This document shows positions 42,896-50,901 of a DNA stretch of 64,000 nt, piece by piece (the stretch's first letter is position 1; every line of letters begins with the position of its first letter). This DNA comes from Spelaeicoccus albus (lineage in GTDB: Bacteria; Actinomycetota; Actinomycetes; Actinomycetales; Brevibacteriaceae), in NCBI RefSeq assembly GCF_013409065.1, contig NZ_JACBZP010000001.1:2924518-2988517 (forward strand), read 5' to 3'. The notes beneath the pieces are model-generated. The model was not told the origin of the DNA and did not search any database. It saw only the letters and a list, made by a program, of their open reading frames with translations. A program made the position numbers and the translations under genes.

Positions 42896-44581
42896 GTGAG
42901 AAAGCGTTTCGCCACGGCTGTCGCTTTCCTTGCGGTCACCGGTCTGATGCTGACCGGCTGCCAGCAAAGCAAGGAAGGATCCAGCGTTGACAACAAGAAG
43001 GCCGAACAAGAGGCCAGCAAGCTCCCCGCCACCGACTGGCAGCGCGCAGCCGCCGATGAGGTCAAGCAAGGCGGAAGTCTGAAGCTGGCGATCGGCCAGA
43101 TGCCGTCGAACTTCAATATCAGCCAGGTCGACGGCGCGCTGGTCGACCTCGACACGATGATGGATCCCACTCTTGGCGGTCCGATCAAGATCAAAGAAGA
43201 CGGCAGCTGGACCGTCGACCACAATTACGCCAAATCGGTGAAACTGGTCAGCAAGGACCCGCAGGTCGTCGAGGTCAAACTCAACCCGAAGGCCGTCTGG
43301 CAGAACGGTGATCCGATCACTTGGAAGGACTATTACTGGTTCTGGAAGGCCAATAACGGGTCGAACAAGAAGTACCAGATCGCCTCGAACCGCGGCTTCA
43401 AGGACATCGGCAAGATCGAAAAGGGCGAGAACAAGTTCGACGTGAAGATCACGTACAAGAAGAAGAACGCGGATTGGGCCAATTACACCGCCGCGCTGCT
43501 TCCCGCCTCCGTCTCCAAGGACCCGAAGAAATTCAATAAGGGCTTTGAAAAGAAGATGGTGCCCTCGAACGGCCCGTTCATGGTCACCAACATCGATCAC
43601 GGCGCCGAGGTGATCACGGAGAAGCCGAACCCGAAGTGGTGGGGCGACAAACCGAAACTGGATTCGATCACCTGGAAGGTGATCGAGCAGCAGCAACAGC
43701 CGCAGGCGTATGCCAATAAGGAGCTCGACGCCGTCGAGACTGACACCAACGCCGACGCCTACAAGACGGCAAAGAGCCGCAAGGACGGCGCGATGCAGAA
43801 GTCCACCGGTTTGATCTGGACCCACCTGACCTTGAACGCCAAGCACGGAGCGCTTGCCGATAAGAAGGTGCGCCGGGCCATCGGACACGCGATCAACCGC
43901 AACGTGATTGCAAAAGCCGCCATGTCGCCGGTGGGTGCGCCGGTGATGACGCAGAACAACACGATCTTCATGCCCGGCCAGAACGGCTATCAGGACAACA
44001 CTCAGGGCACTATGAAGTACGACCCGAAGAAGGCCAAGAAGATCCTTGACGACGCCGGGTACAAGAAGCAGGGCAATGTGCGTGCCAAGGGCAACAAGAA
44101 GCTGGCCTTCAGCATCGTGGTGCCCGCCGGCACCCCGACCAATGCGCAGCGCGCCAAGCAGGTGCAAAAGAACCTGAACGACATCGGCTTCAAGATCAAG
44201 TTGCAGACGGTGCCGAGCGCCAAGTACTTCAGCGATTACATCGACCGTCACAAGTTCGACATGGCCACCTTCTCGTGGCAGGGCACGGCGTTCCCGATCG
44301 ATTCGACCGTGAACTTGTTCTACCCGGCCGACGCCGGCCAGAACTACACCGGAATTTCCGATCCGTCGATCGGCAAGCTGGCCACCAAGGCGAATTCCGA
44401 GTTCGATGAGGACAAGCGCCGGGATCTGGCCAATGAAATCGACAAGAAGATCTTGGACGTCGAAGGGGTGATGCCGATTTATCCCACGCCGCAGATCTTC
44501 GGTGTCAAGAAAGGGCTCGTGAACTACGGAGCCGCTCAGCTCGAAAGCATTGACTGGACGATAGCGGGCTGGAAGAAGTAA
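42896..44581 (+). CDS. ABC transporter substrate-binding lipoprotein (family 5, peptide type)
   Basis: This 561-residue protein begins with a signal peptide (RKRFATAVAFLAVTGLML) and lipobox LTGC, with lipidation at Cys22. It is followed by an SBP_bac_5 fold: QGGSLKLAIGQMPSNFN, VWQNGDPITWKDYYWFW, TNIDHGAEVITEKPNPKWWG, KKVRRAIGHAINRNVIAKAA and a C-terminal PIYPTPQIFGVKKGLVNYG. The mature protein is unusually Lys-rich. It delivers the solute to the two permeases and fused ATPase encoded upstream. GTG at 42896 lies after a strong AGAGAAGAGAAGGAG purine stretch. A perfect hairpin terminator follows the gene. Confidence 0.94.
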   Translation: MRKRFATAVAFLAVTGLMLTGCQQSKEGSSVDNKKAEQEASKLPATDWQRAAADEVKQGGSLKLAIGQMPSNFNISQVDGALVDLDTMMDPTLGGPIKIKEDGSWTVDHNYAKSVKLVSKDPQVVEVKLNPKAVWQNGDPITWKDYYWFWKANNGSNKKYQIASNRGFKDIGKIEKGENKFDVKITYKKKNADWANYTAALLPASVSKDPKKFNKGFEKKMVPSNGPFMVTNIDHGAEVITEKPNPKWWGDKPKLDSITWKVIEQQQQPQAYANKELDAVETDTNADAYKTAKSRKDGAMQKSTGLIWTHLTLNAKHGALADKKVRRAIGHAINRNVIAKAAMSPVGAPVMTQNNTIFMPGQNGYQDNTQGTMKYDPKKAKKILDDAGYKKQGNVRAKGNKKLAFSIVVPAGTPTNAQRAKQVQKNLNDIGFKIKLQTVPSAKYFSDYIDRHKFDMATFSWQGTAFPIDSTVNLFYPADAGQNYTGISDPSIGKLATKANSEFDEDKRRDLANEIDKKILDVEGVMPIYPTPQIFGVKKGLVNYGAAQLESIDWTIAGWKK

Positions 44582-44600
44582 CTCCTCCCTATCGCCGAAT

Positions 44601-44648
44601 GGTGGATGGATGCCCGGTTACCGGTCGGTAACCGGGCATCCATCCACC
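44601..44648. terminator. Perfect 22-bp hairpin between convergent genes
   Basis: Arms of 22 nt, starting GGTGGATGGATGCCCGG and ending in the exact complement, surround a GGTC loop, 19 nt after the transporter lipoprotein gene and 13 nt before the stop of the convergent gene. It likely terminates transcription from both sides. Its sequence is unrelated to the dispersed palindrome elsewhere in the window. Confidence 0.85.
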
Positions 44649-44661
44649 TTTCGCGTGTGGG

Positions 44662-45195
44662 CTACAGGACGAGAGACAGCGCCGACCACGCCGCGCACAC
44701 GACTAGTGCGGCAGTCGGGGGAAGGTCCAGTCGCCGGGTCACCGGCTCCGGTCGGCGATCCGCCTCGTAAGCGTTCCACCGGTCCGCGAGCAACTGAGAA
44801 TCCGGCTGCGCGTCGTCCTTGGACCGCCGCTTCGGCGTTCCCGGCGCGTTCCAGGAGGTGAGCCGGTAGACGCGCCCGCCGCCGTCTCGGAGCTGCACGC
44901 TCACCGTCGGCCCGATGCGCACGTCGACAATGTCGGCAAACGGCAGCTCATAGCTGACGAAGGGGTTGCGGATGGTGGCGGTGCCGGTGCCGACGATCAG
45001 TGCGGGCCGCCACAGCAGTGCATACAGCACTGCCGCGATCAAGAGCAGCCACGGCGCTCCGACGCCGACCACGTGCCAGGCACCGCGCACGAGCGCATCA
45101 ATCAGCAAATAAGCGCAAAACGCCCAGCCGACGAGCGGTATCCAATAACCGCCCGCTTGTTTGAGGACGACCGGCGCCCAGTTGTTCGCGGCCAC
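44662..45195 (-). CDS. PH-domain-like membrane protein
   Basis: This 177-residue protein has two adjacent membrane segments near residues 15-60 (WIPLVGWAFCAYLLIDAL, APWLLLIAAVLYALLW). A bacterial PH-like/YdbT-type domain follows, with ALIVGTGTATIRNPFVSYELPFADIVDVRIGPTVSVQLRDGGGRVYRLTSW. A final hydrophobic helix lies at the C-terminus. Function unknown. It follows the decarboxylase gene by 3 nt on the same strand and may be its operon partner. Confidence 0.8.
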   Translation of the reverse strand: MAANNWAPVVLKQAGGYWIPLVGWAFCAYLLIDALVRGAWHVVGVGAPWLLLIAAVLYALLWRPALIVGTGTATIRNPFVSYELPFADIVDVRIGPTVSVQLRDGGGRVYRLTSWNAPGTPKRRSKDDAQPDSQLLADRWNAYEADRRPEPVTRRLDLPPTAALVVCAAWSALSLVL

Positions 45196-45198
45196 CGG

Positions 45199-46557
45199 CT
45201 AGTCCATCGAATCGAGGATCCGGACAAGATCCTCTTTGGTGGTGCGCGGATTGATGAGGGCGAACCGTGTGACGGGCCGTCCCTGATGCGAGCTGGGCAC
45301 CACGAACGAATCGCCGGATTCGAGCAGGCGCTTGGACCACGCCGCGTAGTCGCCGGCTGTCCACCCGTCCTTGCTGAACACGACCACCGAGAGCTCGGGC
45401 TCGCGGACGAGCGTGAAGCCGGGCCGCGAGCGGATCTCGTCGGCAATGACGTGGGCGAGCTCGATGGTGCCGGCAATGGCCTCCCGGTACGCGCGCACGC
45501 CGTATGTGGCAAGTGAGAACCACAACGGCAGACCGCGTGCGCGCCTCGTCAGGTTGTAGGCGTAGTCGGACGGATTCCACTCATCGGCGCCAGTGAGCGG
45601 GTCCAAGTAGTCCGCATGCTGCGTATGCGCCTGCCTGCCGAGTTCGGGGTCGCGATAGATCAGGGCACAGGCGTCGAACGGCGCATACAGCCATTTGTGC
45701 GGATCGACGATGAATGAATCGGCGTTCTCGACGCCGGCGTAGAGATCCCGATGGGCGGGCGACAGGATCCCGGCCAGGCCGTATGCGCCGTCCACATGCA
45801 GCCAGAGTCCGCGACGCTTCGCGACTGCCGCAATCGACGCCAGATCGTCGACGATGCCGAAATTGGTGGTGCCGGCCGTGGCGACTACCGCAAACACGCC
45901 GTCCCCGGCGTCGGCGAGCGCGGCGTCCACTTCGGCGCCGTTCAACCGCCCGGACGAATCGACCGGGATCGGCACCAGATCGATGTCCATCACCCGGGCC
46001 GCCGCGGCCAATGACGAGTGTGCTTCATTGCTGCACGCCGCCTTCCACCGCTCCGGTCGGCCGCGGCCGTCGGCCTCGCGCCGCCTGGCCGCTTGATCGC
46101 GGGCGGTGACGAGAGCCGAAAGGTTGCCCAGCGTGCCGCCCTGAACGAACACGCCGCCGGCGTCGCCGGGAAATCCGACCTCCGATGCGAGCCACGAGAG
46201 TACCTGGTTCTCGGCGTACACGGCGCCGGCGCCCTCCATCCACGAGCCGCCGTAAATACACGATGCGGCAACGACCAGGTCGAACATCGTGGCGGCCTCG
46301 GTGGGAGCGGCGGGGATGAACGACACGTAACGCGGATTGTCGGTGGAGATGCAGGCCTGGGCCAGCACGTCCTCGAACAGCTTCAACGCGGGGAGGCCGC
46401 CGATGCCGTCCTCCGTCACGGTCTTGGGAACTACCGCGTCGAGTTCGGCGAGGGTTTTCGGCCCGTCCAACGGGACCGGGTCCATTTCCAGGCGTTCGCG
46501 GGAGTACGCCACGATGGCGTCGAGCAGTTTACTGGCTTCTTCGTCATGGGTATGCAC
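45199..46557 (-). CDS. PLP-dependent group II decarboxylase (aromatic-L-amino-acid/DDC-like)
   Basis: This 452-residue enzyme has the pyridoxal-dependent decarboxylase order. DNPRYVSFIPAAPTEAATMFD is followed by GGVFVQGGTLGNLSALVTAR, a HxxxxK-less Asn-Glu-Ala-His segment (CSNEAHSSLAAAARVM), and VATAGTTNFGIVDDLASIAAVA. The Schiff-base Lys288 lies in SFIVDPHKWLYAPFDAC. It probably decarboxylates an aromatic or related amino acid; the substrate is not determined. GTG at 46557 is chosen because it gives MHTHDEEASKLLD; a strong ribosome site is lacking and TAATAG lies nearby, so leaderless expression is possible. Confidence 0.88.
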   Translation of the reverse strand: MHTHDEEASKLLDAIVAYSRERLEMDPVPLDGPKTLAELDAVVPKTVTEDGIGGLPALKLFEDVLAQACISTDNPRYVSFIPAAPTEAATMFDLVVAASCIYGGSWMEGAGAVYAENQVLSWLASEVGFPGDAGGVFVQGGTLGNLSALVTARDQAARRREADGRGRPERWKAACSNEAHSSLAAAARVMDIDLVPIPVDSSGRLNGAEVDAALADAGDGVFAVVATAGTTNFGIVDDLASIAAVAKRRGLWLHVDGAYGLAGILSPAHRDLYAGVENADSFIVDPHKWLYAPFDACALIYRDPELGRQAHTQHADYLDPLTGADEWNPSDYAYNLTRRARGLPLWFSLATYGVRAYREAIAGTIELAHVIADEIRSRPGFTLVREPELSVVVFSKDGWTAGDYAAWSKRLLESGDSFVVPSSHQGRPVTRFALINPRTTKEDLVRILDSMD

Positions 46558-46639
46558 GGTCTCGATGCTATTACGCCGCGACTTCCCGGCCGACGGGCCG
46601 TCCGGCGGATACCGTGCGGTGGCTCGCGGTCGAGCGCTT

Positions 46640-47557
46640 TCAATTGTGGATGATCGATCCGGAAAAATGTTTCCTGCCGGACTTCGCATTCCACCCGACG
46701 TAATCGACACGGGCGCGGGACTCTTCCGCGCCCGCCTCTTCGCCTCTCTCGTTCGGCTGCGCGGCAAACGCCACTCGGCCCGGAACGATGGCCGGCGACC
46801 CAAAGGAGACTTGCTGGGTCATGGCGTCCCAGTGCCGCACGTCGGACGCCGCAACGGCCCGGGCCGCGAGGTACATGCCGTGGGCGATGGCGCGCCGGAA
46901 TCCGAGCAGTTTGGCGCCGGCCGAAGACAAGTGGATCGGGTTGTAGTCGCCGCTGACGCGGGCGTACCGGCGGCCGATATCGCCCGGGAGCGCCCACAGT
47001 CCGGTCGGCGTGGGCGGCTCGAACTCCGGTCGCGGTACCGTCTGGCGATCGTCGTCGTCCAGGAACACGCCCTTGGCCAAATACGTGGACCGAGAGTGCC
47101 AGCGCACGGTTCCGCCGACCCGCGCGGTGGCGGTGACGTCGACCTGCGTGCCGCGATGATGCGCACGCAGGTGATTGGCGCGGCAATCGATATCGATGGC
47201 TTCACCCAGGACGATCGGTGCGAACTGGTCGATCCGGTTGTCGAGGTGCACCATGCCCATCAGCGGCAACGGGAAGTCGCTCGCCGCCATCAGGCTCATG
47301 GCCACCGGAAAGCTCAACACATGCACGAAGCAGGCAGGCAAGCGGTCGGCCGCCGGCTCACCCACCAGATGCTGGTACGCCGTGAGCCGTTCAGCGGACG
47401 CCGTGATTGCTCGTAGCCGGTAGCGCGTGTCCGGAAGGGCGCCCGTGACGCCGGACGACGTGCGGGAAAACCGCCGTCGTCCGGCATCCTTTGCGGCCGA
47501 CGCGTAGATCGCCGGCAGCGACGGGGTGCTTGTCAGTTCCACAGTGCTCGTACTCAT
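46640..47557 (-). CDS. MaoC-type (3R)-hydroxyacyl dehydratase, HtdX-like
   Basis: This 305-residue protein has double hot-dog layout. The C-terminal half carries the hydratase motif YARVSGDYNPIHLSSAGAKLLGFRRAIAHGMYL near residues 203-235, with the catalytic Asp and His. The N-terminal half has LTAYQHLVGEP and PLPLMGMVHLDNRI. It dehydrates 3-hydroxyacyl-CoA or -ACP. Gene order matches the mycobacterial htdX-fabG4-fadA2-fadE5 cluster. It overlaps the preceding fabG4-like gene by ATGA, so it is the last gene of that operon. Confidence 0.88.
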   Translation of the reverse strand: MSTSTVELTSTPSLPAIYASAAKDAGRRRFSRTSSGVTGALPDTRYRLRAITASAERLTAYQHLVGEPAADRLPACFVHVLSFPVAMSLMAASDFPLPLMGMVHLDNRIDQFAPIVLGEAIDIDCRANHLRAHHRGTQVDVTATARVGGTVRWHSRSTYLAKGVFLDDDDRQTVPRPEFEPPTPTGLWALPGDIGRRYARVSGDYNPIHLSSAGAKLLGFRRAIAHGMYLAARAVAASDVRHWDAMTQQVSFGSPAIVPGRVAFAAQPNERGEEAGAEESRARVDYVGWNAKSGRKHFSGSIIHN

Positions 47558-48897
47558 GCCCCCACCAAATTCTGTCCGCAGACGCGGATCACGTCGCCGC
47601 GTACGCCGCCGGCCTGCGGCGACGACAAGAAGGCGATGGTCTCGGCCACGTCGACGGGAAGCCCGGCCTGCTGCAGGCTGTTGAGCCGCCTTGCCACCTC
47701 GCGGGTCGCAAACGGCATCCGGGCGGTCATCTCGGTGTCGATGAAGCCCGGCGCCACCGCGTTGGCAGTGCCGCCGACCGACTCCATCCGGGGAGCCGTG
47801 GCCCGCACCATGCCGATGACGCCGGCCTTGCTCGTCGCATAGTTGGTCTGCCCGCGGTTGCCGGCGATGCCGCTGGTCGATGCCAGCCCGACGATGCGGG
47901 GCGCATTGGTGAACTTGTCGCTGGCCAGCAGGGCCTCGTTGATCGTCAGCGGTGCCGCCACGTTGACCGCCACCACCGACGCGAACCGGTCTTCGGCCAT
48001 ATTGGCAAGCAACCGGTCGCGGGTGATGCCGGCGTTGTGCACCACGATGTCGATTCCCCCGTGCCGGGCCACCGCGTGATCGATGATCCGCTGCCCGGCG
48101 TCCTCTGATGTGATGTCCAGTTGCAGTGCCGTTCCGCCCACCGTGTTGGCGACCTTCGACAACGCTTCCCCGGCGGCCGGTACGTCCACCACCACCAGCG
48201 ACGCGCCGTCCCGGGCAAGCACTCGCGCGACTTCGGCGCCGATTCCGCGCGCGGCCCCCGTCACCACTGCGACCCGGCCGGCTAGCGGCAGTTCCCAGTC
48301 TTCCGGAAGCGATCCGGCGTTCGACGTCACGTGGATGAACTGGCCGTCGACGAACGCCGAGCGCCCCGACAGCAAGAACCGCAGCGCGCCGCTCACGCTG
48401 GGTGCGGAAGCCGGCACGTCGCCGGAGATCGCGATGCCGTTGGCCGTCGATCCGCCGCGCATTTCGTGCGCCAGCGACCGTAGCCACCCGTCGACGCCCT
48501 GCCGGGCCGCCGCCACCGGTGCGTCGTCGCCGGCGCAACTCGGCCGCGTCAGGACGACTATGCGGCCACCCGACTTCAAATCGCGAAGCGCGCCGCCCAC
48601 CGTGATCGAGGTCTCGGTCAAATCGGCCGGATGCGCCACCGAGGTGAAATCCACGACGATGGCGCCCAGTTTTTCGCCGGGCGCGGCATGACGCCGCACG
48701 TCCAGTCGCCAGTCGAGCAGCGTCGTCCGGACGGCGTCCCCGGCGTCCGATGCCGGGCCGGTCACGAGGACCGGGCCATCAATGACGGGGGCGCCCGGCA
48801 GGTAGCGGCGCAGCCTCGCCGGTTGGGGCAGGCCGAGCCGTTTGGCGATGTTCTTGCCCGCGCCGGATGAAATCAGGTCGATGTACTTGTCGCTCAT
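47554..48897 (-). CDS. High-molecular-weight 3-oxoacyl-[ACP] reductase, FabG4-like
   Basis: This 447-residue protein is about twice the size of ordinary FabG. The N-terminal ~200 residues are a degenerate Rossmann-like domain. The C-terminal SDR domain has VTGAARGIGAEVARVLARDG near 213, NAG in VVHNAGITRDRLLANM, and catalytic Ser/Tyr/Lys in SGIAGNRGQTNYATSKAGV (Tyr/Lys near 348-352). HMwFabG proteins of mycobacteria use NADH and act on long-chain CoA substrates. ATGA overlaps on both sides couple it with the thiolase and dehydratase genes. Confidence 0.9.
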   Translation of the reverse strand: MSDKYIDLISSGAGKNIAKRLGLPQPARLRRYLPGAPVIDGPVLVTGPASDAGDAVRTTLLDWRLDVRRHAAPGEKLGAIVVDFTSVAHPADLTETSITVGGALRDLKSGGRIVVLTRPSCAGDDAPVAAARQGVDGWLRSLAHEMRGGSTANGIAISGDVPASAPSVSGALRFLLSGRSAFVDGQFIHVTSNAGSLPEDWELPLAGRVAVVTGAARGIGAEVARVLARDGASLVVVDVPAAGEALSKVANTVGGTALQLDITSEDAGQRIIDHAVARHGGIDIVVHNAGITRDRLLANMAEDRFASVVAVNVAAPLTINEALLASDKFTNAPRIVGLASTSGIAGNRGQTNYATSKAGVIGMVRATAPRMESVGGTANAVAPGFIDTEMTARMPFATREVARRLNSLQQAGLPVDVAETIAFLSSPQAGGVRGDVIRVCGQNLVGA

Positions 48898-50177
48898 GCC
48901 GCCTCCACAATCGCTGCCACGCCTTGCCCGCCGGCCGCACAAATGGAAATCAGTCCGCGTCCGGACCCCTTGGTGCTGAGCATCTTGGCCAGCGATGCCG
49001 TGATACGCCCACCAGTTGCCGCGAACGGGTGGCCGGCCGCCAGCGACGAACCGTGCACATTGAGCTTGTCCCGGTCGATGCTGCCGAGCGGGCCGTCCAG
49101 GCCGAGCCGTTCGGTGCAAAACTTCGGGTCCTCCCACGCTCGCAGTGTCGTCAGCACGGTTGAGGCGAACGCTTCGTGCAGTTCGAAGAAGTCGAAGTCG
49201 TCGAACGTCAGCCCGTTGCGTGCCAGTAGCCGCGGAACCGCGTAAGCCGGGGCCATCAACAGGCCGTCCTTGCCGTGCACGAAGTCGACCGCGGCCGCTT
49301 CGGCGTCCACCAGGTACGCAAGCACGGGCAGCTCGTGTTGCCTTGCCCAGTCCTCGCTGCCCAGCAATACGGTGGACGCGCCGTCCGTCAGCGGCGTCGA
49401 GTTGCCGGCCGTCATGGTGGCCGGGGTGCTGAGCGACTTGCCGAAGACCGGCTGCAGCGCGGCCAGTTTCTCGATCGTGGAGTCGGGCCGGAGATTATTG
49501 TCCTTCGACAGGCCGCGGTACGCCGTCACGAGATCGTCGAAGAAGCCGGAGTCCCAGGCCTTGGCCATTCCTCGATGACTGGCCAAGGCGATTTCGTCCT
49601 GTTCGGCGCGGCTCACTCCCCACTGCGCTGTGGTCAGCGCCTGGTGCTCGCCCATTGACAGTCCCGTGCGCGGTTCACCGGTGTCGGGGGCCGACGGGGC
49701 AAAGAATCCGGGACGAAGCTTCGCCAGGACCGCGGCACGGGCCCGCAGCGATTTGGCCCGGGAGAGCTGCAAGAGCACCTTGCGCAGGCCCTCGCTGACG
49801 GCGATCGGTGCGTCGGACGCGGAATCAACGCCGCCGGCGATACCCGAGTCGATTTGGCCCAGCTTGATCTTGTCGGCCAGGATACTGACGGTTTCGAGCC
49901 CGGTCGCGCACGCTTGCTGCAGATCGAACGCCGGCGTGTCATGGCTCAACGCGGACCCCAGCACCGTTTCCCGGGTCAGATTGAAATCCCGGGAATGCTT
50001 CAACACTGCCCCGGCGGCGACCTCCCCAATGCGCTCGCCTTGCAGCCCGAACCGGGCCACCAGGCCGTCAAGGGCGGCAAGAAGCATGTCTTGGTTGCTC
50101 GCGTCGGCGTACTGCTTGCCGGCGCGCGAGAACGGAATCCGGTTGCCGCCGAGAATGGCGGCGCGGCGAGTGCTCAT
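48894..50177 (-). CDS. Acetyl-CoA C-acyltransferase (thiolase, FadA2-like)
   Basis: This 427-residue thiolase has nucleophile Cys90 in LQQACATGLETVS, the His of FFELHEAFASTVL, the GHPFAATGGR loop and the final Cys in ISICAAGGQGVAAIVE. These are the complete catalytic residues for beta-ketoacyl-CoA cleavage or formation. It is the first gene of a minus-strand operon with fabG4- and htdX-like genes. The ATG at 50177 has GGAG just upstream. The divergent TetR gene and a repeat-rich operator region lie in front. Confidence 0.94.
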   Translation of the reverse strand: MSTRRAAILGGNRIPFSRAGKQYADASNQDMLLAALDGLVARFGLQGERIGEVAAGAVLKHSRDFNLTRETVLGSALSHDTPAFDLQQACATGLETVSILADKIKLGQIDSGIAGGVDSASDAPIAVSEGLRKVLLQLSRAKSLRARAAVLAKLRPGFFAPSAPDTGEPRTGLSMGEHQALTTAQWGVSRAEQDEIALASHRGMAKAWDSGFFDDLVTAYRGLSKDNNLRPDSTIEKLAALQPVFGKSLSTPATMTAGNSTPLTDGASTVLLGSEDWARQHELPVLAYLVDAEAAAVDFVHGKDGLLMAPAYAVPRLLARNGLTFDDFDFFELHEAFASTVLTTLRAWEDPKFCTERLGLDGPLGSIDRDKLNVHGSSLAAGHPFAATGGRITASLAKMLSTKGSGRGLISICAAGGQGVAAIVEAA

Positions 50178-50212
50178 GGAGGTCTCCTCGTTTGTCGTAC
50201 CGTGACCGTGAG

Positions 50213-50242
50213 AGTTACTGATACTCAGAGTACCTGATACTC
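50213..50242. promoter_or_regulatory. TetR operator candidate with two 14-nt repeats
   Basis: AGTTACTGATACTC at 50213-50226 and AGTACCTGATACTC at 50229-50242 are direct repeats differing at two positions and separated by AG. Each is also a GAGT/ACTC palindrome. They lie in the 73-nt gap between the divergent thiolase operon and tetR genes, 8 nt before the tetR start. This is well placed to repress both directions. Confidence 0.7.
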
Positions 50243-50250
50243 TTGGTTCC

Positions 50251-50901
50251 ATGAAACAGCAGAGCGCCGTGGACGTCGCGAAGGACGGCCGCTCATCACG
50301 CTGGGACTCCCATCGGGAGACGCGCCGGGATGCGTTGATCGCCGAATCGCGCAAGATCATCCACAGGCTGGGGCCCGACGCGTCAATGGACGACCTCGCG
50401 CAGGCGGCAGGCACGTCCAAGTCGGTGTTCTACAGGTACTTCGGTGATAAGGCGGGGCTGCAGACCGCGGTCGGCGAGCTTGTCATCGCCGATATTGGGG
50501 CGACCTTGTCGCAGGCGCTGACCAGTGCCGGCGGTGCCCGCGCCGGAATCACCGCCATGGTCAACGCGTATTTGGCAATGGCCGAGGCCTCGCCGAACGT
50601 GTACGCGTTCGTGACTGCCCCGTCCGCCGGCCGAGCCGTCGGCATCGACGAATTCTCCGGATTCTTCTCCGCCATTGCGCGCATGCTCGTCGATGCGTTG
50701 CCCGCCGCTTTCCGCCGAGGGCCGGGGGCGTCCGGATACGCGGATGCCTGGGCATTCAGCGCGATCGGCATGGTGCGATTCAGCGGTGAGTGGTGGATGG
50801 CCCGGCGCGGGACCGGTGCTCCCGGGCGAAGCGATATGGCACACCGGATCGCCGAATGGCTCTGGTCCGGGCTCGATAACGAATTGGGGAAAACGAGATG
50901 A
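50251..50901 (+). CDS. TetR family transcriptional regulator
   Basis: This 216-residue regulator has an N-terminal HTH with ALIAESRKIIHRLGPDASMDDLAQAAGTSKSVFYRYFGDKAGLQTAV across residues ~29-75 and an all-helical effector domain. It is divergent from the thiolase-fabG4-htdX operon and overlaps the acyl-CoA dehydrogenase gene by ATGA. It is therefore likely the local regulator of fatty-acid degradation or remodelling genes, responding to an acyl-CoA (inference). Confidence 0.93.
   Translation: MKQQSAVDVAKDGRSSRWDSHRETRRDALIAESRKIIHRLGPDASMDDLAQAAGTSKSVFYRYFGDKAGLQTAVGELVIADIGATLSQALTSAGGARAGITAMVNAYLAMAEASPNVYAFVTAPSAGRAVGIDEFSGFFSAIARMLVDALPAAFRRGPGASGYADAWAFSAIGMVRFSGEWWMARRGTGAPGRSDMAHRIAEWLWSGLDNELGKTR

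Noticed and set aside
41675-44251. 858-codon open frame on the minus strand
   Set aside because: Antisense to the fused ATPase and substrate-binding lipoprotein, both with clear motifs. The translation is low-complexity Leu/Arg/His without a recognisable domain.
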